From Spirochaetaceae bacterium (GTDB lineage: Bacteria > Spirochaetota > Spirochaetia > SZUA-6 > Bin103): a stretch of DNA of 14,291 nucleotides. Location of the stretch: assembly GCA_026710565.1 (NCBI GenBank), contig JAPOQV010000143.1, positions 1 through 14,291 on the forward strand, given 5' to 3'. This document shows, piece by piece, positions 1 to 6,327 of this stretch. The notes below the pieces were generated by a model, which worked only from the letters and a program-made list of their open reading frames with translations, was not told the DNA's origin and did not search any database. The translations under genes were made by a program, and so were the position numbers. Numbering within the stretch: the first letter of the stretch is position 1; every line of letters begins with the position of its first letter.

Positions 1-177
1 ATCCCGGCGGCCCGCCTGGCGGCGGGGGTGGTGTACGGGCGGGCGGGGGGGGCCGCCCCCCTCGGCCGGCGCGCCGGGCCCCGCCGCGATCCGGTCGGCC
101 AGCCGGGCGAGGCGCGATGCCGGCCGACGGCGCTCCGCGGCCGGAGCCGGAACGGTGGCAACGGCCGCTTCAGCCAT
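1..177 (-). CDS. possible partial gene off the left edge, unrecognised
   Basis: From an ATG at 177-175 the minus strand stays open to the window edge, giving about 59 residues that begin MAEAAVATVPAP and continue with an Ala/Arg/Pro-rich stretch (RLARLADRIAAGPG). It lies 74 nt beyond the preceding same-strand gene and could be the next operon member. No family is recognisable and no Shine-Dalgarno site is visible. The reading passes through a G8/C6 tract (45-61). After that tract a different frame reads RPYTTPAARRAAG, which looks more protein-like, so a homopolymer indel is possible here. In DNA this GC-rich an open frame of this length is weak evidence, and this may not be a gene. Confidence 0.25.
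   Translation of the reverse strand, partial: MAEAAVATVPAPAAERRRPASRLARLADRIAAGPGAPAEGGGPPRPPVHHPRRQAGRRD
66..77. repeat. 12-bp perfect GC palindrome next to a G8-CCG-C6 tract
   Basis: Positions 66-77 read CCGGCGCGCCGG, a perfect palindrome. Just to its left a run of eight G (45-52) is followed by CCG and six C (56-61), which can fold into a very strong hairpin. This may be no more than local GC extremity. It is a place where sequencing or assembly indels are likely and bears on the reading of the partial frame across it. Confidence 0.6.
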
Positions 178-251
178 GGCGCAGCTTGGCACGGGCGGTC
201 TGCTCCGGCAATCAACAGGCGAAGCCTGGACCCGGGTGCGCAAGGCGCTCG

Positions 252-1055
252 CTATGCCCTGTACACCGCGGCGAAGATCGTGAGCCTGGTCGCGTCGCTA
301 ATCTGCTCCAGAACGGGGCGGCGGCCGGACAGGCGCTCCGAGTCCCGGACCAGCTTGAGAAAGCCCTCGCCGCGCGCCTCCATGTAGCTGGTGCCGGTGA
401 GCGGGCTCTGGTAGTCCCGCATGAAGCCGGCCAGGAACTGGTTGCGGCGGGCAGGTTGGCACCCCGCGTACAGGTTCTCCACGGTCAGCGTGTTGTACAG
501 GGCGCCGGGGTTCTGGAACTCGACGCGCTCGGGGAACAGGCGGATGATGATCTGCGATCCGCGCGCCTCGTAGTCGCGGTGCACGATGGCATTGACGACG
601 GCTTCCTGAAGCGCCGTCTGCGCGTAGCTCGGATAGTCGCGGCGGCCGTCTCCGTCCTTCCTGGATGCGGTGGGGATCAGAGGGGAAGACCGGAGGTAGG
701 TGAGCACTTGCCCGATCTGCTCGGGCAGCGGCCCCGTGATGCGCCTGCTGTCAACGGTGTTGCCGTCGGCCGTGTCCTGGTGGTATGCGGCCACGTCCAC
801 GTGCGCGCCGGGCAGGTACAGCTCCGGCTGCTCGGCGAACAGGAGGATTCCCAGGTGGGTGGGAGTGACACCGGAATCGGTCGAAGCTGCCAGCTTGTGC
901 GTCACGAGCGTATGAGCCCAGTCGTCCGGCCGCGACCAGTCCGGGAAGCGGTCGCGGAAGTACCGCTCCAGCCGAAGGTCGTGGAGGTCGTCGAGCGTAC
1001 TGCCGAACACGGGCCGTTCCTCGATCGGGCTGGCCATGCGGCGGGCGCTCAGCAT
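252..1055 (-). CDS. ATP-binding protein of the AlbA_2/HATPase_c_4 family, N-terminally truncated
   Basis: This 267-residue protein matches the middle and C-terminal part of the transcriptional-regulator/RecG-related proteins that normally carry an N-terminal Schlafen AlbA_2 domain, a linker and a GHKL-type HATPase_c_4 domain. Visible here are the linker (THLGILLFAEQPELYLPGA, residues 67-84), the GHKL N-box (QEAVVNAIVHRDY, about 150-162) and the following strand/G1 region (RVEFQNPG, 177-184). The AlbA_2 domain of roughly 120 residues that should precede residue 10 is missing. An in-frame TGA lies only about 12 codons upstream of the chosen ATG, so no longer start exists. No C-terminal winged helix is seen. 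The gene is 52 nt downstream of the RraA-like gene on the same strand and may be a fragment captured at the operon end. Family assignment is firm; function is doubtful. Confidence 0.72.
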   Translation of the reverse strand: MLSARRMASPIEERPVFGSTLDDLHDLRLERYFRDRFPDWSRPDDWAHTLVTHKLAASTDSGVTPTHLGILLFAEQPELYLPGAHVDVAAYHQDTADGNTVDSRRITGPLPEQIGQVLTYLRSSPLIPTASRKDGDGRRDYPSYAQTALQEAVVNAIVHRDYEARGSQIIIRLFPERVEFQNPGALYNTLTVENLYAGCQPARRNQFLAGFMRDYQSPLTGTSYMEARGEGFLKLVRDSERLSGRRPVLEQISDATRLTIFAAVYRA

Positions 1056-1107
1056 GCGGGCCGGATCGAGGCGATGAGGGCTCTGGTGTCAAGCATGGTT
1101 CAGGTCG

Positions 1108-1926
1108 TCAGGTGCTCTCCTGCTCGGCCCGATCCTGATCGGCCCTCCACTGCTCGTACTCGCGCTGGCCTTCCTCACTCAGCGGGTAGTACGTGCTGAT
1201 CGAGCCGCCCTCGGCGAGCCGGAGGCGGCTGAACTCCTCCCACTCTTCGTGGGCGGTGGTGCCCACCGCCAGGTCGCCGGCCATCTTGCGCGGCACGATC
1301 ACGGCGCCGTCGTCGTCGGCGATGACGATGTCGCCCGGCATGGCCAGAACGCGGCTGACCGCCACCGGAACGTTGTACGCCCAGGGGAACAGCGACGCCT
1401 GCGAGGCGTAGTGCGGGGTGGCCCCCACCGTCCACAGCGGCAGCCCGATATCGCGCACCTTCGGCCAGTCGCGGATGCAGGCGTCGACCACCAGGCCGAC
1501 GCCGCCGCGGCCCTTGAGGTAGGTGATCAGCATCTCGCCCAGGCAGCCGGTGTAGCGATCGCCGTACGCCTGCACCACCAGCACGTCGCCGGGCCGGATC
1601 TCGTCGAGCACCCGCCACAAGGCGCTGACCTTCTCCGCGTGCTCCTGGCCGATGCCGGAGGCGATGTCCTCGCGCTGCGGCATGAACTGCAGCGTAACGG
1701 CGGTGCCGATGATGCTGGTGCCGGGCAGCCGTTGCACCGGCCCCTGGATGAAGCTCTGCCGGACGCCCATGCCGTGCAGGCCGGCGGCGGCCGTGGCGGC
1801 GCTGACGCGGCTGAGCTGTTCGATGAGCTCGGGCTCGGCGCGCGGAAAGTCCGGTCCGTGAATGGGCAGCGTCAGGCCCTCCGGCATGTGCTGCGGGCCG
1901 ACGCGTCGTTCCTCGTGGTCTGACAT
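1108..1926 (-). CDS. RraA family protein (HMG/CHA aldolase-like)
   Basis: This 272-residue protein has the RraA/dimethylmenaquinone-methyltransferase-like fold. Members include RNase E inhibitor RraA and the metal-dependent 4-hydroxy-4-methyl-2-oxoglutarate/4-carboxy-4-hydroxy-2-oxoadipate aldolases, which split hydroxy-keto acids to pyruvate plus a second acid. Visible marks are GTAVTLQ (74-80), GDVLVV (113-118), GCLGEML (127-133) and GLVVDACIRD (144-153), whose Arg152-Asp153 matches the aldolase catalytic pair. GDIVIADDDGAVIVP (198-212) is the family signature. The C-terminal extension from about residue 220 is longer than in RraA itself and is common in catabolic paralogues. The ATG is fixed by a strong AAGGAGG site 5 nt upstream. 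It follows the six-hairpin gene by 29 nt as the penultimate operon gene. An aldolase role is more likely than RNase regulation given the neighbours; the substrate is unknown. Confidence 0.9.
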   Translation of the reverse strand: MSDHEERRVGPQHMPEGLTLPIHGPDFPRAEPELIEQLSRVSAATAAAGLHGMGVRQSFIQGPVQRLPGTSIIGTAVTLQFMPQREDIASGIGQEHAEKVSALWRVLDEIRPGDVLVVQAYGDRYTGCLGEMLITYLKGRGGVGLVVDACIRDWPKVRDIGLPLWTVGATPHYASQASLFPWAYNVPVAVSRVLAMPGDIVIADDDGAVIVPRKMAGDLAVGTTAHEEWEEFSRLRLAEGGSISTYYPLSEEGQREYEQWRADQDRAEQEST

Positions 1927-1931
1927 TGAGT

Positions 1932-1938
1932 CCTCCTT
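1932..1938 (-). promoter_or_regulatory. ribosome binding site of the RraA-like gene
   Basis: On the minus strand AAGGAGG stands 5 nt before the ATG at 1926. It is one of the strongest Shine-Dalgarno sites in the window and decides this start over the long open frame that extends upstream as a shadow of the neighbouring gene. Confidence 0.8.
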
Positions 1939-1955
1939 GGCGGGTGACCCGTCGG

Positions 1956-3875
1956 TCAGTCCCAGGGGGTATGGTAGCCGGGCGCGCCGGCGTGGCGGTC
2001 CATCGCCAGGGCCAGCCGCAGCTCGGTGCCGGCCGGCAGCACCACCTGCAGGTAGCGGCCTCCGGCCTCGACCGTGCGCGGCGCGGTGCGGACCTCCGGC
2101 GGCGGGCCGTTGCCGATGGCGCCGGGGTAGTCGCTCACTCGCTCCTGGAACGCGGCCTCCCGGAAGCGGTGCTCGCCGAAGCCGCCTGCCTGCAGGATCA
2201 CGGTGCGGTCGGCGAGGCCGCTGGTGTTGACCAGGTGCAGGTTCAGGCTTCCGCGGTCGACCGACGTCACCAGCGCGGCGACATCCGCCGGCAGGCCGGG
2301 CCGGCGCCGCTGCGCGTCGAAGTAGCGCAGGCGGCAGTTGAAGAGTCCGCCGTTGTAGATGATCTGAGGCGAGCCGGTGGTGAGCTGCACCAGCGCCTCC
2401 GTGGTGATCGGGTTGGCGTCCTGCCAGTGGTGGATGTGCACGGTGGTGATGTCCGCGTCGTCGCGGCGGATCTGGTCGAGGCGGCGGCTGGCCTGGGCGT
2501 AGGCCTGCCCCAGGATCGCCTCGGGATAGCCGGGGTTGTCCCCGCACAGGTAGGCCAGCCACGCGGGCTCGTGATCGGCGTCCTCCTTGCCGCGCATGGG
2601 CACCACCCGGCGCCAGTCGGCGGTGGAGCGCGCGCGGATGGCGAGCAGCCGATTCCAGTCCTCGTCCGCCTCGGTCACGTTCCAGAGGGCGGCCGGCACG
2701 CGCGTCGACATGGGCTGGAAATCGAACCAGCCGTGGTCGCCGTACCGGTAGGGAACGACGAACTCGATCTCGTCCGGCGGCTGCGTGGCGAAGAACTCCC
2801 GCAGGCTCATCTCCAGCTCGGCGTACGGCAGGTCGCGGCCCTGCTCCCAGACCGCATCGAACTGCCGGCGCGGCAGCTCCAGGAAGCGCCGCTCGCCCGA
2901 GATCAGGAAGGCGTTGAGCGCGGCGTCGACCGCCGCGTAGCCGATGTTGTAGTAGCCGTGCGGCCAGGTCCAGCCGTACAGCCCGCCGTACCATTTGCCG
3001 CCCAGGTACTCGCCCACCCGGCCGGACAGGCCGATGTTGTCGGGCAGCAGCCCGCCGTTCGCCTCCGCCCTGGCCAGCCACGCGTCGGTGTACTCCATGA
3101 CCCACTCGCGGTAGCGCTCCTCGCCGGTGAGCAGGAACGCGTTGGTGATCAGGCTGGTCACGCACAGGTTGCCGGCGACGTCGCCGCGCCCCATGCGCTC
3201 CTCCATCACCTCGCCCATGCGGCGCGCCAGCTCCGGATCGCGCAGGTCGTCGTACGACGTGATGCCCGGAACGTCGTGGTACGGCAGGCCGTAGCGGGCC
3301 ATCCTGGGCGACCAGCCCATGCCTGGTGCGTGGTCACTGGTGCCCCAGCGAGGCCCGCCGGCGCCGTTGTGAGGCGCGCGTATCAGGCGCCGCTCCCGGT
3401 CGTAGTTGGGCGCCTCCGGGTCCGACCCGAGGTAGAACCCGGCGAATCGTTCCGCCCGCTCGCGCAGCAGCGCGTTCCCGGGGTCGGCCAGGCACAGGGC
3501 ATAGAAGTAGATGTAGCTCTCCGACTGGTGGAACTGGTCGTAGCCCAGCTCGTACTCGCGCGTGAGCACGCCGTAGGAGGTGAGCTGCCGGGTCACGGCG
3601 TCCCACTGCCGGTGGCTGAGCGGCAGCAGGCGGTCGCCGCCGCCGAGCAGGTAGTACAGCGGCCAGTTGCCGAAGCTCTCGTAGAAGTCGTCGGCGCCGT
3701 CGCGGCTGGGGTAGCCCTCGGTCGCGGCGTCGCGCCAGATCAGGGTGCCGTCGGCGTCCGTGTACTTGTCCAGGAACGGGTCGACGGCCGCGTCCAGCAG
3801 ATCGAACAGCCGCCGTTCCAGCACCGCCCAGGCGGGGAGCTGCGTGTACGGCGTGGTGGCGGTGATGGAGGTCAT
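1956..3875 (-). CDS. large predicted six-hairpin (alpha/alpha-barrel) glycosidase-like protein
   Basis: This 639-residue protein was not recognised as a named family. It has no signal peptide and no membrane segment. The first ~460 residues are helical, with repeated hairpin-like units rich in aromatic and acidic residues: DDFYESFGNWPLYYLLGGG (62-80), YDQFHQSESYIYFYALCLAD (112-131), a unit around LLTGEERYREWVMEYTDAW (248-266), and HGYYNIGYAAVDAALNAF (306-323) followed by SGERRFLEL (326-334). This spacing resembles the six-hairpin toroids of heparinase-, GH88- and GH127-like enzymes. Residues ~530-639 are beta-rich (GSLNLHLVNTSG, RYLQVVLPAGTELRLAL), like the C-terminal sandwich of such enzymes. 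Conserved-looking acids and His (DQFHQSE, HIHHWQD at 480-486) are active-site candidates. It follows the PhyH-like gene by 34 nt and has a good AGGAG site. A glycoside hydrolase or lyase role is inferred from fold-like features only. Confidence 0.78.
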   Translation of the reverse strand: MTSITATTPYTQLPAWAVLERRLFDLLDAAVDPFLDKYTDADGTLIWRDAATEGYPSRDGADDFYESFGNWPLYYLLGGGDRLLPLSHRQWDAVTRQLTSYGVLTREYELGYDQFHQSESYIYFYALCLADPGNALLRERAERFAGFYLGSDPEAPNYDRERRLIRAPHNGAGGPRWGTSDHAPGMGWSPRMARYGLPYHDVPGITSYDDLRDPELARRMGEVMEERMGRGDVAGNLCVTSLITNAFLLTGEERYREWVMEYTDAWLARAEANGGLLPDNIGLSGRVGEYLGGKWYGGLYGWTWPHGYYNIGYAAVDAALNAFLISGERRFLELPRRQFDAVWEQGRDLPYAELEMSLREFFATQPPDEIEFVVPYRYGDHGWFDFQPMSTRVPAALWNVTEADEDWNRLLAIRARSTADWRRVVPMRGKEDADHEPAWLAYLCGDNPGYPEAILGQAYAQASRRLDQIRRDDADITTVHIHHWQDANPITTEALVQLTTGSPQIIYNGGLFNCRLRYFDAQRRRPGLPADVAALVTSVDRGSLNLHLVNTSGLADRTVILQAGGFGEHRFREAAFQERVSDYPGAIGNGPPPEVRTAPRTVEAGGRYLQVVLPAGTELRLALAMDRHAGAPGYHTPWD

Positions 3876-3881
3876 GGGCAG

Positions 3882-3886
3882 CTCCT
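3882..3886 (-). promoter_or_regulatory. ribosome binding site of the six-hairpin gene
   Basis: AGGAG on the minus strand lies 6 nt before the ATG at 3875. It supports this start, which sits in the 34-nt gap after the stop of the oxygenase gene. Confidence 0.7.
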
Positions 3887-3909
3887 GACGGGCACGCGGT
3901 CCCGAGCGG

Positions 3910-4704
3910 TCACGCTTCGGGGAGCTCGTTGCGGAAGTTGTCCTCGGGGCCGAACGCCTCCCAGGCGGTGTTGAAGAAGGCGCGCTGCGCGTCGGTCAGC
4001 TTCGCCATCGTCTGCGGGCCGGGGATGCGATCGCGCTGCCAGTGGTAGGTGGCCGCCCGGTCGTTGTACTTGTAGAATAGCCCGTAGCGCGGCTCGTCCG
4101 CCTGCCAGCGGTTGGCGCCGTGGGCCAGCGTCTCGGTGAAGATGATCGCCGACCCTTTGGGCGCCGGGATGTTCTGCACCAGCGGGCCGTCGACGGCGTA
4201 GAGCCGTGCGCGATCCTCGTCGGGGACGCGGAAGTCGGACTTGTGGGAGCCCGGGATGCAGGCGAAGCCGCCGTCCGCGCTCGTGATCTCCTGCAGCGCG
4301 AAGGAGATCACGGTGAGCCCGGTGAAGATCTGGTCCCCCTGCACGCTGTAGCGGAAGTTGACCCGTCCGCCGCGATGGCCGCCGTGCATCTCGAACTGCG
4401 GGCAGCCCTTGGAGCGCACGAAGCTGTAGGCGCTCTCCAGACGCAGCTTGGGCCCGATGATCTCGGTCAGCACCTCCATCAGCCTGGGGTGGTCGATCAG
4501 CGAGATGAACGGCTCGCCCGCTTCCACCAAGCCCGCGCAGCGGTGCCAGGTGCCGTTGGCGTCGTAGCCGTTCGGCGTCTTCTCCAGCGGCTGCATGCGC
4601 TCGGTGATCTTGCGCTTGGCGGTCTCGCACTGCTGGTCGGTGAGCACGTCCTCGACAAGGAGGTAGCCTTGCAGGTCGAACAGGTACTTCTGCGTGGCGG
4701 TCAT
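3910..4704 (-). CDS. phytanoyl-CoA dioxygenase (PhyH) family protein with HxG in place of HxD
   Basis: This 264-residue protein has a double-stranded beta-helix of the PhyH family of Fe(II)/2-oxoglutarate oxygenases, which hydroxylate small molecules in the cytoplasm. The N-terminus (LFDLQGYLLVEDVLT, 8-22) is typical. GLTVISFALQEI (129-140) followed by GGFACIPGSHKSDF (145-158) is the strongly conserved core, and LAHGANRW (193-200) carries the distal His. RYGLFYKYN (206-214) supplies the Arg that would hold 2-oxoglutarate. Where HxD should stand the protein reads EMHGGH (105-110), so the carboxylate ligand is Gly. From memory of the family, HGG is shared by a large bacterial subgroup, so it is not a local mutation. 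It lies 60 nt after the frameshifted amidohydrolase. Family is certain; whether it hydroxylates, halogenates or does something else is open. Confidence 0.9.
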   Translation of the reverse strand: MTATQKYLFDLQGYLLVEDVLTDQQCETAKRKITERMQPLEKTPNGYDANGTWHRCAGLVEAGEPFISLIDHPRLMEVLTEIIGPKLRLESAYSFVRSKGCPQFEMHGGHRGGRVNFRYSVQGDQIFTGLTVISFALQEITSADGGFACIPGSHKSDFRVPDEDRARLYAVDGPLVQNIPAPKGSAIIFTETLAHGANRWQADEPRYGLFYKYNDRAATYHWQRDRIPGPQTMAKLTDAQRAFFNTAWEAFGPEDNFRNELPEA

Positions 4705-4764
4705 GATCTTGAGCCTATGGGTCTGTCTTGCCCTTGCGCAAGGGGGCGGACGACAGGCAGACGC

Positions 4765-5575
4765 CTACAGCCAGCGTTCGAAGATCCGTTCCGCGTTCTC
4801 GTGCAGGATGGCGTGGCGCGCCTCGTCGGAAATCCGGGAGAAGAGCACGCAGCCGATGCCGTAGTGGGGGTTGAACCACGGCAGGTCGTCGCCATAGAGA
4901 ATCTTGTCCTGCACACCCGTGTTCACCATCCGGGTGACGCTTCCGTTCACGTGGTAAGGCGGCGCACAGCTCCAGGTACACGTTGGGGAACCGCCGGGCC
5001 AGCTCGATGCCGCCGTCCCAGTCGCCGTATTGCGCGTGGCCCATGATGATCGTCGCCCGGCCGTAGGTCTGCGCGATCTTCTCGATGTGCGGGCAATCGC
5101 CGTAGCCGTCATGCCCCCAGGTATGGACCAGCACCGGGAGCTGCTCGTCGTGCGCCCGCTCCCACACCGGCTTGCATCGCGAATCCGTGATGGCGACGCG
5201 GTAGTAGGCCGCCAGGATCTTGAATCCGGCGAATCCGGGATGCCGGTCGAGCTCGGCCGCTTCCTTGCGCACGCGCTCCGGGTACAGGGGCGTGACGGCC
5301 CAATACCCGCCGAAGCGGTCGGGGAACCGCCGGATCGCCGCCTCCGCGTCCCGGTTGCCGAGCTCGCTGTCACGCAGGGCGCGGTGATGGGCGAAGAAGG
5401 TCTTGCGTATGCCGCAGCGGTCCATGGTGGCGAGCATGTCCTCAGCACGGTTCCGCGGCATGTAGATTCTGCTGTACGGCCCCATGTGGGCGTGCGTGTC
5501 GATCACGGGACAATCTGCGCTCCGGCCCGTTTCGACGAACTCCGCGACGATGGGCGAAGTGGACCTGGGCTTCAT
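4765..5575 (-). CDS. amidohydrolase family protein (Amidohydro_2), interrupted by one extra base
   Basis: This is a TIM-barrel metal-dependent hydrolase of the amidohydrolase_2 type, the group that holds ACMSD, LigI lactonase and LigJ hydratase. The metal-site residues are present: VIDTHAHMG with His28 and His30, LVHTW with His151, IIMGHAQYGDW with His180, and ILYGDDLPWF with the last Asp at about 230. The ATG at 5575 overlaps the stop of the preceding gene as ATGA. The frame is broken after VYLELCAA (residue 206). A single extra base in the doublet 4956-4957 shifts it, and the other frame continues as YHVNGSVTRMVNTG and ends at IFERWL, stop 4765. Removing the base gives 269 residues, a usual length. 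Without the repair the protein runs to 4715 with an unrelated tail. A sequencing error is as likely as true inactivation. Confidence 0.85.
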
Positions 5576-6327
5576 AGCCGCACCTCGTCGAGGATCGCCT
5601 GCAGGTTGCCGGATGCGATCGCGGCGCGGTCGTCCTCGCCTATCCCGGCATGCCGGACGAGCAGCGACGATCCTCCCATGGGGACGTGGTGGTAGGAGCT
5701 CCCGAAGAGCAGCCGCCGGGAGCCGTAGGTCGCAACCACATCCTCCAGCCCGCCGTCGAGCTCGTAGCGGGAGGTGTCGATGTGGAAGTGGCGGTAGCGT
5801 TCGAGCAGCGGCCGGAAGAAGCGGTCATCGCCCCAGCATCCGTGGTCGGTTGCGATCAGCACCAGGTCGGGATAGGAGTCGAGCACGTCGAACAGGAGCT
5901 GCCACCCCTCCTCGACGTTCACGAGCAGCGGTATGCGCCGGTCCGCCAGCTCGCCGAGCACCGTTCCCATCGTGACCTCGTTGAGCAGATAGCGATGGGC
6001 GTCCGGGCGTGCCCGTAGCGCCGCGACGCCATGGTCCCGCATCCCCGTGAGCAGATCGTCCACCGGCATCTCCGCGTGCGGCGGCAGGATGTTCCAGACC
6101 GGCAGCAGGCGCTCGCTTGACCGGCAGAACGCCGCTATCTCGGCGTTCGATTCGAGCGGGTTGGAGAAGTCCCCGCCGTCGTGGTTGACGAGCGCGCGGT
6201 CGACGCCGCAGTGGTCCATCTCATCCAGTAGGGCCTCCGGGACGAGGGCCGGTTCGAGGGGCGGAAACAGACCTGCTCCCGCGTAGGCGTTGCAGTCGAA
6301 GAACTCGATGCCCTCGCCGGGCGTCAT
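5572..6327 (-). CDS. divergent amidohydrolase-like protein without the usual metal ligands
   Basis: This 251-residue TIM-barrel protein is a distant relative of the next gene, but the catalytic positions are altered. The N-terminal HxH is replaced by DCNAY (11-15), the barrel His after strand 5 by LLVNVEEGW (134-142), and the terminal Asp by LLFGSSYHH (206-214). Only a His in ATDHG (159-163) remains at a ligand-like place. The overall pattern of strand 1, PVWNILPP (76-83), FHIDTSRYELDGGLEDVV (181-198) and a terminal helix NLQAILDEVRL is still that of Amidohydro_2. The start at 6327 overlaps the aminotransferase stop by ATGA, and its own stop overlaps the next start the same way. A longer frame beginning at 6462 is rejected because that part overlaps conserved aminotransferase sequence. 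It may be a partner or regulatory subunit of the active amidohydrolase, or an enzyme using other chemistry. Confidence 0.82.
   Translation of the reverse strand: MTPGEGIEFFDCNAYAGAGLFPPLEPALVPEALLDEMDHCGVDRALVNHDGGDFSNPLESNAEIAAFCRSSERLLPVWNILPPHAEMPVDDLLTGMRDHGVAALRARPDAHRYLLNEVTMGTVLGELADRRIPLLVNVEEGWQLLFDVLDSYPDLVLIATDHGCWGDDRFFRPLLERYRHFHIDTSRYELDGGLEDVVATYGSRRLLFGSSYHHVPMGGSSLLVRHAGIGEDDRAAIASGNLQAILDEVRL

Noticed and set aside
1927..3165. Minus-strand frame running into the RraA-like gene from upstream
   Set aside because: The part before the RraA start is Arg/Pro/Gly-rich and overlaps the six-hairpin gene in another frame. The AAGGAGG site marks the true start at 1926, so there is no fusion.
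1926..3974. Long plus-strand open frame of 682 codons opposite the six-hairpin gene
   Set aside because: Its translation is low-complexity Val/Ala/Arg/Gly text and matches nothing. The opposite strand has a coherent protein with a good ribosome site, so this is a GC-driven shadow.
3910..4704. Calling the PhyH-like protein a halogenase
   Set aside because: HxG alone is not enough: a whole bacterial subgroup appears to share it, and no halogenase-specific feature could be seen.
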